Below are positions 1-12,959 of a DNA stretch of 64,000 nt, one piece after another. Position 1 is the stretch's first letter, and each line of letters begins with the position of its first letter. This DNA comes from Apiotrichum sp. Y4204 (Eukaryota > Basidiomycota > Tremellomycetes > Trichosporonales > Trichosporonaceae): NCBI GenBank assembly GCA_025531455.1, contig JAMYHL010000006.1:868001-932000 (forward strand), in the 5' to 3' direction. The notes below the pieces were generated by a model. The model searched no databases. It was not told where the DNA came from and worked only from the letters and a program-made list of their open reading frames with translations. The translations under genes and the position numbers were made by a program.

Positions 1-195
1 CCCGCAAACATCAAACCGCACCAGCGCCTCGTTTGTCGTCGGCGGCGTGTCCGTCTTCTTGCTTGCCGAGTGCGTGCCCTTTAGCGACGAGAGGTCGTAT
101 GTCCGCCCGTCGAGCGATACGCTGCCGCACGACCAGGCGAGCGCCGAGGGCAGAAATGCGAGCGGGAGGAATGGGACGAGCGGGCGGAGCTTCAT
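1..195 (-). CDS. ATG27: ATG27-like autophagy membrane protein, N-terminal part (runs off left edge)
   Basis: Only the first 65 codons are in the window; the rest lies beyond position 1. The start is the ATG at 193-195. The protein opens with a basic residue and a hydrophobic stretch ending near SALA, which fits a cleaved signal peptide. It is followed by SCGSVSLDGRTYDLSSLKG and a DTPPTT element, then FDVCG. That order (cysteine, a YDLSxLxG block, DTPPTT, DxCG) is the recognisable start of the lumenal mannose-6-phosphate-receptor-like domain of Atg27, a type I membrane protein of Golgi, endosome and vacuole membranes that helps Atg9 vesicle traffic during autophagy. The transmembrane segment and cytosolic tail cannot be seen. 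The assignment rests on this short N-terminal pattern only. Confidence 0.8.
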   Translation of the reverse strand, partial: MKLRPLVPFLPLAFLPSALAWSCGSVSLDGRTYDLSSLKGTHSASKKTDTPPTTNEALVRFDVCG

Positions 196-648
196 TGCGA
201 ATGCCGTAGTAGTTGGTGGTGTTGGAGGATAGAGAGTAGAACGATAAAAGTGATGGGGAGATGCAGATGTCGATTCCACCAAAATGTCCGCGGCCATCGT
301 GAGCGTCATCGACCAAATCAGCGATGCCGCGGCCCACTTGGTGCAGTGGCGCAGTGGCAGTGGCGGCACACGTGTCGCTGACGTGCTGCCAGGACAGGGT
401 CGGCCAGGCCACAACAAGCACAAACAATGCATCCACAAACAATGCATCCACAAACAATGCATCCCCAAATCCTCCAGGCCTCCAGGCAACGCATCAAGAA
501 CTACATGTTGCATCATAAGCACCAACTATTGACTATGTACGGTGTAAAATATCAGACAGGTATCGGAACAGCAAAACAAGGGTATCGGCGGAATTGCACA
601 CTACAGCCGCCATCAACGTCCACGCCTCATACCTCATCGCATCATTCA
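196..648. other. Intergenic region, ATG27 promoter side / RAD21 3' side
   Basis: About 450 bases between two genes on the minus strand, so it holds the 3' flank of RAD21 and the 5' flank of ATG27. The only structure I see is a short tandem repeat at 421-465. No further gene is supported. Confidence 0.6.
421..465. repeat. Tandem repeat, 15-bp unit x3
   Basis: Three consecutive copies of a 15-base unit, CAAACAATGCATCCA, the last with one change at its end. Each contains ATGCAT, a self-complementary hexamer. It lies upstream of ATG27. Function unknown. Confidence 0.9.
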
Positions 649-2547
649 TTACACCTGGAAGAGACGCTCCTTGCCGCGCACGGCAATGTTGCCAAACGGC
701 TTCTGCTGGTCGAGGCGGACGCAGTCGCGCGTGCCAAGGACAAGAAGCTCGAAGAAGAAGGCCGAGGCCGCGCGCTTGGAAGCACCGCGGGCGACCTTGT
801 CAAAGTTGACAACCTTGTCCGCGTCCTCCGCCTCAATGGCGTCGAGCTCGTGCCGCAACAGGCCCATTGCCATGCTTGTTGTCTTCGAAAAGCCGCCCGT
901 CTGCTGAGACTCGGCAGCGCTCTTACTCGGCGTGCCGAGCTCAGACGCCTGGGTCTCCTCCTGTGTTGCCTTGCCCGACCGCGGGTCGAACATGGCAAGC
1001 GGGTACTCGCCGTCGTCGGGAATGACAGACATGGCGCGGATGGACGGCGCCACGGAAGACATGCGATGCGGTTGCCGCGGTGGGGTGAAGGGGGCAAAGT
1101 CGAATCCGCCCTCTGCCGGAGGCTCAAATGTGTCGCCACCTCCAAAGTCGAGGTCAAACCCGCCGAGACCCTCAGACGGCTGGCGGCTCTGGCGACGGCC
1201 TGCCTCGACGTCCTCCTCCTGCTCCACAGTCCCCAGGCGCGGGCGCTTCGCGGCGGCCTGCTCCTCTACTTCATCCACGCCGCGGTGGCGGCGGAGCACA
1301 TTCGTGTTGAAGAGGAAAAGGTCGCTCAGCTCCGGAGCGAGGCCAGCGGGACCGGCAAAGAAGAGCACCTCCGAATCGACCTTGATGTTCGGGAGGAAGT
1401 GCTTGGCCGGGTTCTCAAAGACATCTGCCAAGCGGACAGACTCGGGATCGGCGGGGATGAACCGCTCCACCGTGAGGATGTTGCTCTCGTCCTCGTTGGG
1501 GGCCGCAAACTCCTCGTCCGGGAGCTCGAGCTCGTCGTCGGCACGGACAATGCGGACGCGCTTCGGCTTTGCCTGGCCCTGCACCTCGGCAATGCGCTTG
1601 GCTGTCCGCGGGGTGACATCGACAGTCGAGGGCGGCGGCGACTCCGGTGGAGGAGTAGAAAGGGCACTTGTCTCGCGACGAGTGCGCTCGGGGTCGGGCT
1701 GCTCAGCGACGAGGTCAGGAACATCATTGATGTTGTCGAGATCAAGCTCGAGATCGATGCCTCCGAAGTCGTGCTGCTCATCGAGCTCCATGGGCTGGTC
1801 GAGGCCTTCGCCGCCAGGACCAGGAGAGAGCATCGGAAGAAGCGACTTTGAGCGGCTGCGCTCGCTCCGCGCGTCACGACCGTGTTCCATGGACATGTCC
1901 CAGTCGTCGTGGATGATATCCAGGTCGATTCCACCAAAGTCCTGCGAGTCGAGGTGCGACGTCTCCTCGTGGGACCCGGCGCGCGACTGGCTGTCGTCAC
2001 CGTAGATCGAGTCCGCAGCAGGGCGACCGAAGTTGAATGCACCGTACTCGCGGGAGCGGAGGTTAGTCTGGGTGAGCGGAGCGGTGTGCAGGCCGCGCGG
2101 GGCAGGCATGTCGTCACCCGGGTTGAACGACCAGTCGAGAATGTCGACCGGGTCAATGTTGGGACCCATGTCGGTGAACGTAATAGCATTGCGGGTTGCG
2201 CGGATCTGGTCCTCGGGCAAGTCGACCATACCCGGGCGGAAGGCCATCGAGATGCGCTCGCGAGTCTCCTTGCAGTCGTCCATAAGGTACTGAACCTTGC
2301 GGCCGTAGATACGAACAACTCCAAGCATGAGCTGGCCCGAGAGGCGGAGCGTCATCGGCTCGACATCCTGGGTGAGGATCGCGTCTGATGTCAGCGTGGG
2401 TGAGTTCAACTTCTTCTACCCACCGACACTCTCATTGACGTCAACGCCGAGGGCCTGCTGTTTGGAGAGCTTGCGCTCGTGGTGTGCCGAGAGCCAGACC
2501 TTTGCGAGGGGTCCACGCTTGGCGAGGATGAGCTCGGTAAGGAGCAT
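649..2547 (-). CDS. RAD21: Mitotic cohesin kleisin subunit Rad21/Scc1
   Basis: The alpha-kleisin of cohesin closes the Smc1-Smc3 ring and is cut by separase at anaphase. Two exons (2424-2547 and 649-2384) with a 39-nt intron encode 619 residues. The N-terminal Smc3-binding block is clear: LAKRGPLAKVWLSAHHERKL in exon 1, then MTLRLSGQLMLGVVRIYGRK and a YLMDDCKE motif in exon 2. The C-terminal winged helix that binds the Smc1 head is also present, with FFFELLVLGTRDCVRLDQQ near the stop. The long middle is acidic and disordered and carries SMEHGR at residues 206-211, matching the yeast separase pattern SxExGR. FGGIDL occurs twice, with a related GGFDL. The start at 2545-2547 puts MLLTELILAKRG at the N-terminus, where kleisins begin. 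Divergently transcribed from CCL1. Confidence 0.95.
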
Positions 2548-3180
2548 GGCGGTGGATGCGGGGAGGTGGGTGGATGCGAGAGGCAAAGGAGCGGTAGCGC
2601 GAGACGCGGTTGATGGCGACAATAACAACACACTACACGCTCGAAGGGACGCGTGCGGGAAAGACAAGAGTCACCGCCGGGACCTGCCCTGGCGCTGATG
2701 GGCTTATGGATAAGCTGGAGAGTGGATGGGGTGGTGAGTTCGGCGGCGGGGATGACGGGCGCGCACGTCGAGAGGTGGATGGAGCGATGGAGAAAGGATC
2801 AGGGTGAGGAGATGCAACTGAGATGAGAGAAAAAGGAGTTGGGAGAGAGAGAGAAACGACCAGCCACCCGAGAGAGAAGCAATGGCCAGCCACCCGTCAG
2901 CCAGGCAGGCAGGCAGGCAGCAAAGGCAAGACGCGTCCCTGGCTACCCAGCCAATCTCCAGTGGCGAACACCGCCAATTACACTCTTTTCGTACATTTCT
3001 AATGGCACGCTACGTCACGTGCATGCACAAATTAGCCCCCTCGCCATGTATTAGATGACTGGACTAACCATTGTTGTTCTATTGTGTGTGGGTGGAGCAC
3101 TTTGTCTCCTCGCTCCTCGTCATCCACGCACCTCTGCTCACCACCTGCTCCGCCCGCTCCGCCTGCTCCGCTCCGCAGCG
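2548..3180. promoter_or_regulatory. Shared divergent promoter region of RAD21 and CCL1
   Basis: Roughly 630 bases between two divergent start codons. It contains a CACGTG E-box at 3015-3020 within TACGTCACGTGCATGCAC and an (AGGC)n run near 2905-2920. I assigned no binding factor. No additional gene is evident. Confidence 0.5.
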
Positions 3181-4497
3181 ATGACCAACGCCGCCGGCCC
3201 CTCCCGCTCCGCGAACGGCGCGGGAAAAACACCAGACTCCCCGCCATCGGGCACATCCACGCCAGCGGCGCGCGCCCGCCCCCAACCCGGCCCCACGCCA
3301 TACCATGAGACGTCGCAGTTCAAGCATTGGCGGTATTCGCGCGAGGGGCTCGCCAAGCTGCGCGCCGAGTTGAATGAGAAGAGCAAGGAGGTAACGGCGA
3401 AGAACATGGCTGCCGAGAAGGTGGGTGGGCGGGGGTGGTACATCGAGTCTCACCACTCTGAAGTCCTGGGATTGCGCTCACACATAGGCGGCACAGCAGT
3501 CGCTCGGCGGCGCGTTCAAGGACCCGCCCGCGCCAGCAGCGTATCCCTCCGTGGACGAGGAACTGCGCCTGGTGCGTTTCTACTGCCACCAGTGCGGCAA
3601 GATCTCGCGCTCGTTCGGGCACCCCGAGGTCGTCGAGGCGACAGCAGTGAGCTACATCAAGCGGTTCTACCTCAAGAACAGCGTCATGGAGTGGCACCCG
3701 AAGAGCATCATGTGAGCTATCTTGTCTTGAAATGAGCTCACCACAGGCCGACATGTCTCTTCCTCGCGGCCAAGACGACAAACCACCCGATCCCAATCGA
3801 CGTCTTCATCTCCAAGCTGCAGGGTTTCAAATCCACTGATGTGCTGGACCTCGAGTTCCTCGTCGCGCAGTCTCTCGGCTTTGAGTTCTGGGTCCGCGGC
3901 GCCGAGAAGCCCTTGCGCGGCTGGTCTCTCGAGTTGCAGGACCAGCCGAGCCCGCCACTTGACGCGATCCAGCGCGCACTCCCTGCCGCGCTCGCGAGGC
4001 TGCAGGCTTCGCGGAGCACGGACGCCGAGTTTCTGTTTTCGCCGGGACAGATTGCGCTCGCGTGCTGGCGTGTCGCGAACCCCGAGCTCGTGGACAGCTT
4101 TCTGCAGTGGAAATACGAGAGCGCGGAAAAGGTTGAAGGGGGCGAGGTGCCGTATGGCGCACCAAAGGAGGAGCTGCTGAAGCTTATCGGTGTGGTGGAG
4201 GAGGAGGTGCGGCATGACTTTGAGCCGGACCGCGAGCTCAAGAAGATCAAGGAGATTGATAAGCGCCTCAAGGCGTGTACGAACCCCGAGAAGATCCCGG
4301 GAACGGCGCTGTGAGTTTTTGTTGTGGTGACTTGGGCTGACGGCAGGTATATCAAGCGCAAGGCGGAGCAAGAGGCCAAGGTGCTCGAGGCCAAGGCGGA
4401 GAAGACGGCAAAGCAGAAGGCCAAGGCCGAAAGCGACGACCTCGTATTTGGCGCGCCGCTAAAAAAGGATGACGACCCGTTCGGTGGGACGTTATGA
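3181..4497 (+). CDS. CCL1: Cyclin H homologue (TFIIH / CDK-activating kinase cyclin)
   Basis: The cyclin partner of Kin28/CDK7 in the TFIIH kinase module, acting on the RNA polymerase II CTD in the nucleus. Four exons (3181-3420, 3488-3711, 3747-4310, 4347-4497) with introns of 67, 35 and 36 nt give 392 residues. Visible features are SQFKHWRYSREGL near the N-terminus (cyclin H starts with a similar FxxWxxS element), the first cyclin box with ELRLVRFYCHQCG, VEATAVSYIKRFYLKNSVME and CLFLAAKTTNHPI, then the second box. The tail is charged and ends DDDPFGGTL, as in other cyclin H proteins. An in-frame ATG lies upstream at 3055, but the family-like sequence begins after 3181, so I use the later start. 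It sits between RAD21 and REC8. Confidence 0.92.
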
Positions 4498-4749
4498 GCA
4501 TCGATTAGGCGAGACGAGAGCTGTGCAGACTTCATTCATTCCAAACATACTCATTCACAGAACATGTATCATGTGGCATCGTATCGTATGCAGGGGAGCG
4601 GTCGGTCGAGGATGGACCCAAGGGAGGCTAATCTACAGCTCTACGTATACACAGGAACTCTCACAGCAGATGGACTAAATTACACAGCACCGTAGATGGA
4701 ACAGGCAGAGGTCGTTCATCTTCTCAACAGTCTTTGTGGCCAGCTCAGA

Positions 4750-7352
4750 CTACGCCTCTGCAGCAATGCGGAGCGTAATTGGGCCAAAGTGGTCGTCCTG
4801 CGCGACGCTAAAGATGCGCTTTGTTGCGAGGGCTGCGGTGAGCACAAACAGTGGGGAAGCACATACTGAGAACATTGTGAAAGGCAGACGCCGCGATATG
4901 CTTGTCTGTGCCCACTGGAAGGACCTCGTCAAAAGTCATCTCGTCGGTCTCCTCTTCGATGAGGCGTTTCTCAACAAAGCTGTGGCTTTAGCCTCGCAAC
5001 TGACCACGGTCTTACCTGAAGAAATCGCGACACTGTCGTTCTAGTAGCGCTAGCATTGCCGGACTGAAAGCTCCCTTGAACGTGGGGAGCTCGTCATCGA
5101 CAAGCTCCATTCCACCTGCTCATCAGTGATAGTTACGGGGCGGAACTCACCAGTTGGACCCTCGTTTTCATTCCACAGGAGAAGATTGTTGCGGTGCTCA
5201 GAAGTGATGCTCGCCACAGACCCTGTACGAGAGCGAAAGCGACGACGGGTCAGGTTGGATCCCGTCGAGTCGCCCGCTCCAGAGCGGAGGCTAGTGATCA
5301 ACATCTGCATTACTCCCTCACACTCACCGACGCTCCAGCGGAGTCATAATACTGATGCGACGATTGGTGCCAGGAGTGTCCGAGTTTGGGCCTGGAGGCA
5401 AGTCCGACCAGTTGTCTTCGGCCCACTGCACCGTTAGGAAGCTCCCGGTATCAGACTCACCGGCAGGGTGGACACGCGACGCCCGATTTCGTCTGTGATG
5501 TGGGTCGTGTCGTACACGTTGTTCTCTGGTACTTCCGGGAACATAAATGGGTCCATGAAAGGCTGGTCCTGTTATGGGGAGGCACGTCAGTATGTGACTA
5601 CTACATTCGCATCGTCGCGTACTGGCTCAAACACCTGGGGAATGTAGTCGTCTTGCACATGTTGCCAGGGCATGTCATCAGCATTGGGAGGTTGGACAGG
5701 GTCGACGATGTCCTCTGTGGGAAGGGGTTTGCCCTGTTTGTGCGCTTCAACGTCCATCTCCCACTTGAATCTGGGTGCCTTGGTGATTGACTTGAAGAAC
5801 TCGGCCATCTCGGGGTCCGTGACTAACATTAGCCCGTCTCAACTGCTGACTTACACTGCAGCCAGCAACCACCGCCGTCAACCAAAAGGTTAGCGTCAAG
5901 CGCAGCTATGCTTTCCTTCTTCTTCTGTTTCCTCTCTTTCTTTTGCTGGAGCATATCCTCCTTGTAGTTATAAGCTGCAGGTTGGGTGCCAATCTCAATG
6001 AGCTGGTGGTCAGATGGGAACCTTCTCAGATCTCACATCGTCAAAATCAAGCGCCTTGCGCTTCTTCGCCCTCTTGGCCCTGGGCTTCTTCGCAGGAGGC
6101 GCCGCGTCCTGGTCGGCTTCCGCTGCGCCAGCATTGTTTTCTCCTAGGAGATCCTGCGGTTCTGGAACGTCCACTTGAAACACATCAACATCAACGAAAT
6201 CGAAAGGGCTGCCCCGGTCAACTGAAACTTCCAATTATCCTCAACGTACCGTTCGTCAATGTCGGAGGAGTTGGTGTGGTTGTTGAAGCCAGGATCCTCG
6301 TCCGCGGGCAGGATATCGAGCTCGATAGGCTCGAAACTCGGTGGCTCCTCAGGCAAAGGTGTCACGCGGTCAATGAAGGGGTCCACTGACAAGTGTCTAT
6401 CGGTAAGAACTAGGGCGGTGAGTTCAGGTATCACAAGTTGGGAGTTCACCAGTGCGACGACGCTTGTTATTGCGGCTGTTCTCAGTGTCGGGATCGTCTG
6501 ATTCAGAGCCAGACCCTTCTTCCTCGATATTCTGCAGCTGAGACTGAGAGGCACCCGAGACGTATGAAGGCTGGAGCGAGAATTTTGAGCTGGAACGACG
6601 ACTACGCTTGTTCCCCGGCGGCCTCCTCCAGTCCTGCCATGTTAGGTGACCAAGCCAACTTTACCTCATACCTCAACATGGGAGAATTCTAGATCGAATC
6701 CGAAGAGAACCTGGGGGAACTCGACCTGTGGAAAGGTGATGTGGTCCGTGCTGAGATCAGCATCCGTGGAGATTCTCACACAAACACAACGTGTACACAA
6801 CACGCGACTCACCGGCTCGTCCCGCCACCGGGCATGTCGAGCCCATCGGATTCGTTCTTGCGCTGACGAGTGTGCAACAGCATTGCGCGTTTGATGTCCT
6901 CATTGAAGTTCTGGCAGTCCTGGGCTTGTTAACCCTAGGGCACGTTCAACAAGCGACTAACAGTGTAGAAGATGTCGCAGGTCTGATGAAACACCCTGCT
7001 GGTCAGTTGTTGCCTTCCTTGTCACGCTTCACTCACCTCGCGACGCCAACGAGAAGGTGTCCGCTGAGGCGCAACGCCATGGGTTCGGGCGGCATGGCGA
7101 TAAGGTCGCAGGTGCTCGAAATCTCGAGACCAGTGATGGCTTTGCGGGTTACTCGGCGGCTACGGGGACCGAGGGTCGCCATCAGCCTGTAGTTAGCTAA
7201 AAACATATTCTAAACAGCTACGCCCTGTTATACGGACCAGACGAGGCCGAGCTTCCTGAGTATCATGTCAGCGTCACTACCTTACGGGTCGTGCGAGTGC
7301 AGAATACGTACGAGCCCTTCTTGCCGACGAGCAAGTCGTCGCTGAAGAACAT
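4750..7352 (-). CDS. REC8: Meiotic cohesin kleisin subunit Rec8
   Basis: The meiosis-specific kleisin that replaces Rad21 in cohesin and protects sister centromeres in meiosis I. I reconstructed 17 exons and 16 introns (32-56 nt, mostly under 45); exon length sums to 653 codons including stop, exactly in frame. The N-terminus is MFFSDDLLVGKKGSKLGLVW, where the MFF start distinguishes Rec8-type kleisins. MALRLSGHLLVGVARVF follows, then a DCQNFNED element. The C-terminus ends ATKRIFSVAQDDHFGPITLR, the winged helix that contacts Smc1. The middle is acidic and basic by turns, with a KKPRAKRAKKRK patch and TDEIGR (5479-5496), a possible separase site. The first three exon joins are 7312/7255, 7238/7186 and 7037/6995. 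A spliced transcript would be needed to confirm the small exons. Confidence 0.88.
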
Positions 7353-8393
7353 TGCTGGCGGTGGGTTTGAATGACTGAGGGAGTGAAGAGTTTGCTGAGG
7401 GAAAGAAAGAATGGAACGAGGAGAAGAAGAGGAAGGAAGAGGTGGGTGTGGCCATATATCTAAGAAAAATCTAAATCATACGACAATCCATCTTCCCTTC
7501 CCATCTTCGCTTCCACACCTGGACACTGTCTTCCCCCCTCGGCCTCTTTCGCTGACGATGGTCTGGCCTTGGGGAGCTGCGAGCCTTGAAATATGTCTTC
7601 CTTCTCAGTTTCCAAGCCTCGACAGTGTCTTCCCTCTCACTTTTTCTCTGCTCTTTCAGGCGTTGGGTATCCTTCCCTTCCTTTCAAATGGCTGGCTGAT
7701 AGTCTTGTCCGTTCTCGTGTTTGCCGATCCACACACACACACACACACCAGTTGGCGGTTTCGTCATCGCCACCGGGGGCCTCCTCTTCAACAACTTCCG
7801 CTCGGCCCGCTCCCGATTGCAATAGATCGCCGTTGCTAGTGGTTAATGATCAGCGTCTTAACATTCTGTTTCGGGCAGGCCATACTGAGCACGCTGATCT
7901 GGCCAATCTGGCGATCTGGCGAGCCCTCAGACGAGGTCAGATAGGTTAGCTAGGGTTAATACGTTAATAAATGAGAAAAATTGCTCGAAAAATATAGTCA
8001 AAATCCTCAAAGTCGTTTCCGATGGTCAGGACGCGTTATCTGTATGTTATTAAGTGTCAGAAACAACGAGCAGCTCTGTATGCACTGTTGATAGCCATGA
8101 AAGTAATTGGAAGAACGTCTGTAGATGCTTTGAGACTTGATGTCTTGGGCTGTAGAGAAAAGGAGAGGTGGGGGGGGTTCATCAAAACCAAAATGCTTCC
8201 GTCTACGTCAGCTGCAAACATCTTGGAGCTGGCCCGAGACAGTGAGTGAGCCACAGTTGATGAGCCACAGTTGTTCGACTGTCGACTTTGCTTTTCTTCA
8301 TCCTTTGCTTTTATCGTTCCCATCAACTGTTCATCTCATCTCACACTTCTATTCCCCATCGACAAGCCTTCTGCTGTATATTTCTGATCCAGA
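7353..8393. promoter_or_regulatory. Divergent intergenic region between REC8 and the CCCH-finger gene
   Basis: About 1 kb between divergent start codons. It contains pyrimidine-rich tracts (7490-7680), an (AC)9 microsatellite at 7731-7748 and an AT-rich patch near 7950-8010. The 142-codon plus-strand frame starting at 7411 is low-complexity with no family resemblance. Promoters for both genes are expected here, but no specific site can be named. Confidence 0.5.
7731..7748. repeat. (AC)9 microsatellite
   Basis: Nine AC dinucleotides in a row, in the intergenic region between REC8 and the CCCH-finger gene. Confidence 0.95.
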
Positions 8394-10135
8394 ATGCCTC
8401 CCATGTCCGATACGCAGCGCCAAAAACTGCTTCTTCAGCAGGAGATAGCAAAACTCTCTGGTATGTCATCATTCTCTGAAGACTACAGAAGACCTGAAGC
8501 AACTCGGGCAGGGACGCCGATATACGTTTCGAAACCATCATCATCTGCGACGCAACTGACCGTCAGGCGCTATCACCCGTCACGCAACTAACCCGAACGC
8601 GCATGCGAACGCGTACCACCCATACGCATACGGCGGCCGCGGACGCGGTCGTGGGGGCTTCAGCCGCGGTCGTGGCCGTGGACGTGGGGGTCGCGGAGGA
8701 TACAGCCTCGACCTCCGCTCCGGCCAAACTGCAACCGTCTCCTCCGCCAGCTCCGCCGGCCCATCACGTACGAGCCCTCCGGGCGAGAAGGAAGACGGCG
8801 AGGTCTCGCCGCCACCCGACCCCGCCTCCGGTGGTGAAAGCTGGGTCAAGAAGACTAGCAGGGGTGGCAATATGAGCCTTATGACGGTACAGAAGAGGTA
8901 TGTATGCCGAGGTCTTGGTGTCTGACTTTTCAAGGGACCAGCTCGCCGCACGTCCTCCACCGCCGCGCAAACTACGGGTCCCTGGCGGCAACGTCGACGT
9001 CCTTGAATCCACAATCGAGCCCTCGCCAGGCGGCACAGAGGCGAAGCGCGTAGTCATTGACGGTGTCATTTTCCAGTTTGAGAAGGGCGGCAACAAGCTT
9101 GTTCGCATTGGAGGTGAGGCGCTCTTGTTGACGGCCGGTGCTATTGACTCATGTCTTAGAACTCGAATCTGGTGCGCCACTCACCCCTACGCGGCAGTCG
9201 CTCAGCTATGGTGGCGAGCAGTACCGGCGCACGAAGCGGGGTAATCTCATATCTCGGTCAAGGTTTGTCGTACTGACATTGCCGTTACTAACGCTTAGTC
9301 GTACGCAGCGGCGGGCAGAGCAGGCCAACAAGCCTTGCCGCTACTTTACGAAAACGGGTGCGTGCCGCCCCGCGACCAGGGATGGCGGCTCGATAGCTTC
9401 TTTGGTTATTCTTGGAGAGCATTACTGACATGTGCACTAACAGGTCGCTGCGACCGTGCTTTGACATGCCCATACAAGCACCAGGCGGACCGCATCGCCA
9501 TCTGCCCCCGCTTCCTCCGCGGGGCTTGCCCTCTCGGCGCGGAGGCATGTCCTTTATCCCATACGCCTTCCGCCCACAATACTCCCTCCTGTGTTCACTT
9601 TCAAGCTACTGCAACATGTCGCAACGGTGACTCATGCCCGTACCCCCATGTGCATGTTGCTGAGGATGCTCCTGTGTGCGAGGCGTTTGCCCGCGAGGGT
9701 TGGTGCGATCGTGAGGCTGGCACCTGTCCCGAGTTGCACATTTGGGAGTGTCCGGAGTACCATGCCAAGGGAACGTGTGCGCGCGGTAAACGGTGCGGGC
9801 TTCGACACGTTCTGCGCCGGGAAAAGAATGCGACTTCTGAGGCTCCTAAAACTACAGCTTCGACAACCGAGCCGGCGTCCGGCGGTTTCGAGGACCAGTC
9901 CGAGTTTATTGGCCTCCCTGGCGAGATTGTTTCTGAGACGTCGGACAGTGAGGAGGATGACGACGAGAATGATGACGATGATGATGATGATGAGGAGGGC
10001 GACAGCGAGAGCTCTGAAGGTGACGACGATGAAGAAGCTGGTGGCGAACAGGACAAAGGTAAGCCCCCTGCGCCGTCGTCCGCGCCCATGGACACGGACG
10101 ACGACGATGAGGCGAGTGTCTTGGCCTGGGTGTAG
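8394..10135 (+). CDS. Five-finger CCCH zinc-finger protein, ZC3H3/Red5 type
   Basis: Likely a nuclear RNA-binding protein of the ZC3H3 family (S. pombe Red5), linked to poly(A)-tail handling, nuclear exosome targeting and mRNA export. Six exons, with introns of 106, 37, 46, 36 and 86 nt, give 476 residues. In order: a short helical start, an RGG region (GGRGRGRGGFSRGRGRG), a VVIDGVIFQFEKGGNKLVR block and RTKRGNLI just before the fingers, as in ZC3H3. Five CCCH fingers follow: C-x8-C-x5-C-x3-H, C-x7-C-x6-C-x3-H, C-x8-C-x5-C-x3-H, C-x8-C-x6-C-x3-H and C-x8-C-x5-C-x3-H. The tail is strongly acidic and ends VLAWV. The first intron acceptor was set after a CTGACCGTCAG signal because earlier acceptors lead to stops. 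Confidence 0.85.
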
Positions 10136-10623
10136 GCCTGTGTAGAGCAGAACACGAGCAACGACAAGAAGCGCAAAATGTCAACAACCTCACCTACCAC
10201 CACATCCCTGTTGTATCCATTCATTGATACCTACCCACTTGCCTGTACTGTCATTTCCTTTCAGCTGGCTCGAGATACCGCTACTACTAGAAGATTAAGA
10301 TCAGTGTCCATGTCGTATGCATCAGTGGACAGAAACGCAGAAGCAGACTGCCTCCTAGTGTGCCGTAGCGCCATGCATAGCCCTAGCTCTACGGACCGCA
10401 CGGCTATTTCTTACAGGCTGATCACGTCCTGTGATCTTTTGGGTTGCGACTAACCAATAAGCGAACAAAACACGACAGAAAAAGAGAAAGAAAGATCAAG
10501 ATGAGAGGTGCAGAGGGCGACTCTCACAAAAGCGCATCTAAGCAGCCGTCGGCCGCGTTTTCAGACCACGGGACCAAGGTGTCCCCGGCCGTAGCCCTAG
10601 TTTTTAGCTCTTAGGTTCTAGAT
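10136..10623. other. Intergenic region between two convergent genes
   Basis: Holds the 3' flanks of the CCCH-finger gene and the DAHP synthase gene. I see no coding frame, RNA gene or notable repeat. Confidence 0.6.
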
Positions 10624-12390
<1,767 letters not shown>

Positions 12391-12959
12391 GGCGGGCAGT
12401 GGGGAGGTGTGGGTGTATGTGGTTGTTGATGAGCAACAAGATCGAGATTTGGGTTTTATCGTTCTCTGGATCCCTCTGGAGATCGCTTAATACCTTGTTT
12501 CTCCCCACCCTGGATGTTCGGCCTTTTTTTTTCTCTGACTCGAGCGGGAAATGATTCATTGCGATTAGAAGTGTCATCTCTGCTGGATGCGGTTGGCTGG
12601 GCGGCTGGGCGCGGCTGTGAGGGCTGTTTTCCCCTGGGGTGGGGGAAGTGGAGGATAATACCCGGCTAATTAGGAAATAGGGGAATCCTAATACTTGGTC
12701 ACTGCGGATCCTAAGCCGCGTTAAAATCATATGAAGACCACGCTACAGTCGATCTTTCTCCTCCTACCTTGTCACGTGACTATTCTCACTCGCCACCGTC
12801 AGCCTCCTTCGGACTCGTCGCTGGCTGCCCTGGCTGCACCGCTCTGGGCTGGGTCTGGCCGTGACGTATCCGCCGTCGTCCAACGACCTCACCTCCCTCC
12901 TCGCCATCACCCATCACCCACATCCATCTCCATCCCCGAGCCCGCGGTACACAACCACC
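12391..12959. promoter_or_regulatory. Divergent promoter region of DAHP synthase and VPS55
   Basis: About 570 bases between divergent start codons. It includes a CACGTG E-box within GTCACGTGAC at about 12771-12780, a T-run near 12523-12532 and AT-rich sequence around 12655-12730. No gene is seen. Confidence 0.5.

Noticed and set aside
3055..3180. In-frame upstream ATG that would extend cyclin H by 42 residues
   Set aside because: The added hydrophobic and His/Arg-rich sequence does not resemble cyclin H, which fits the ATG at 3181.
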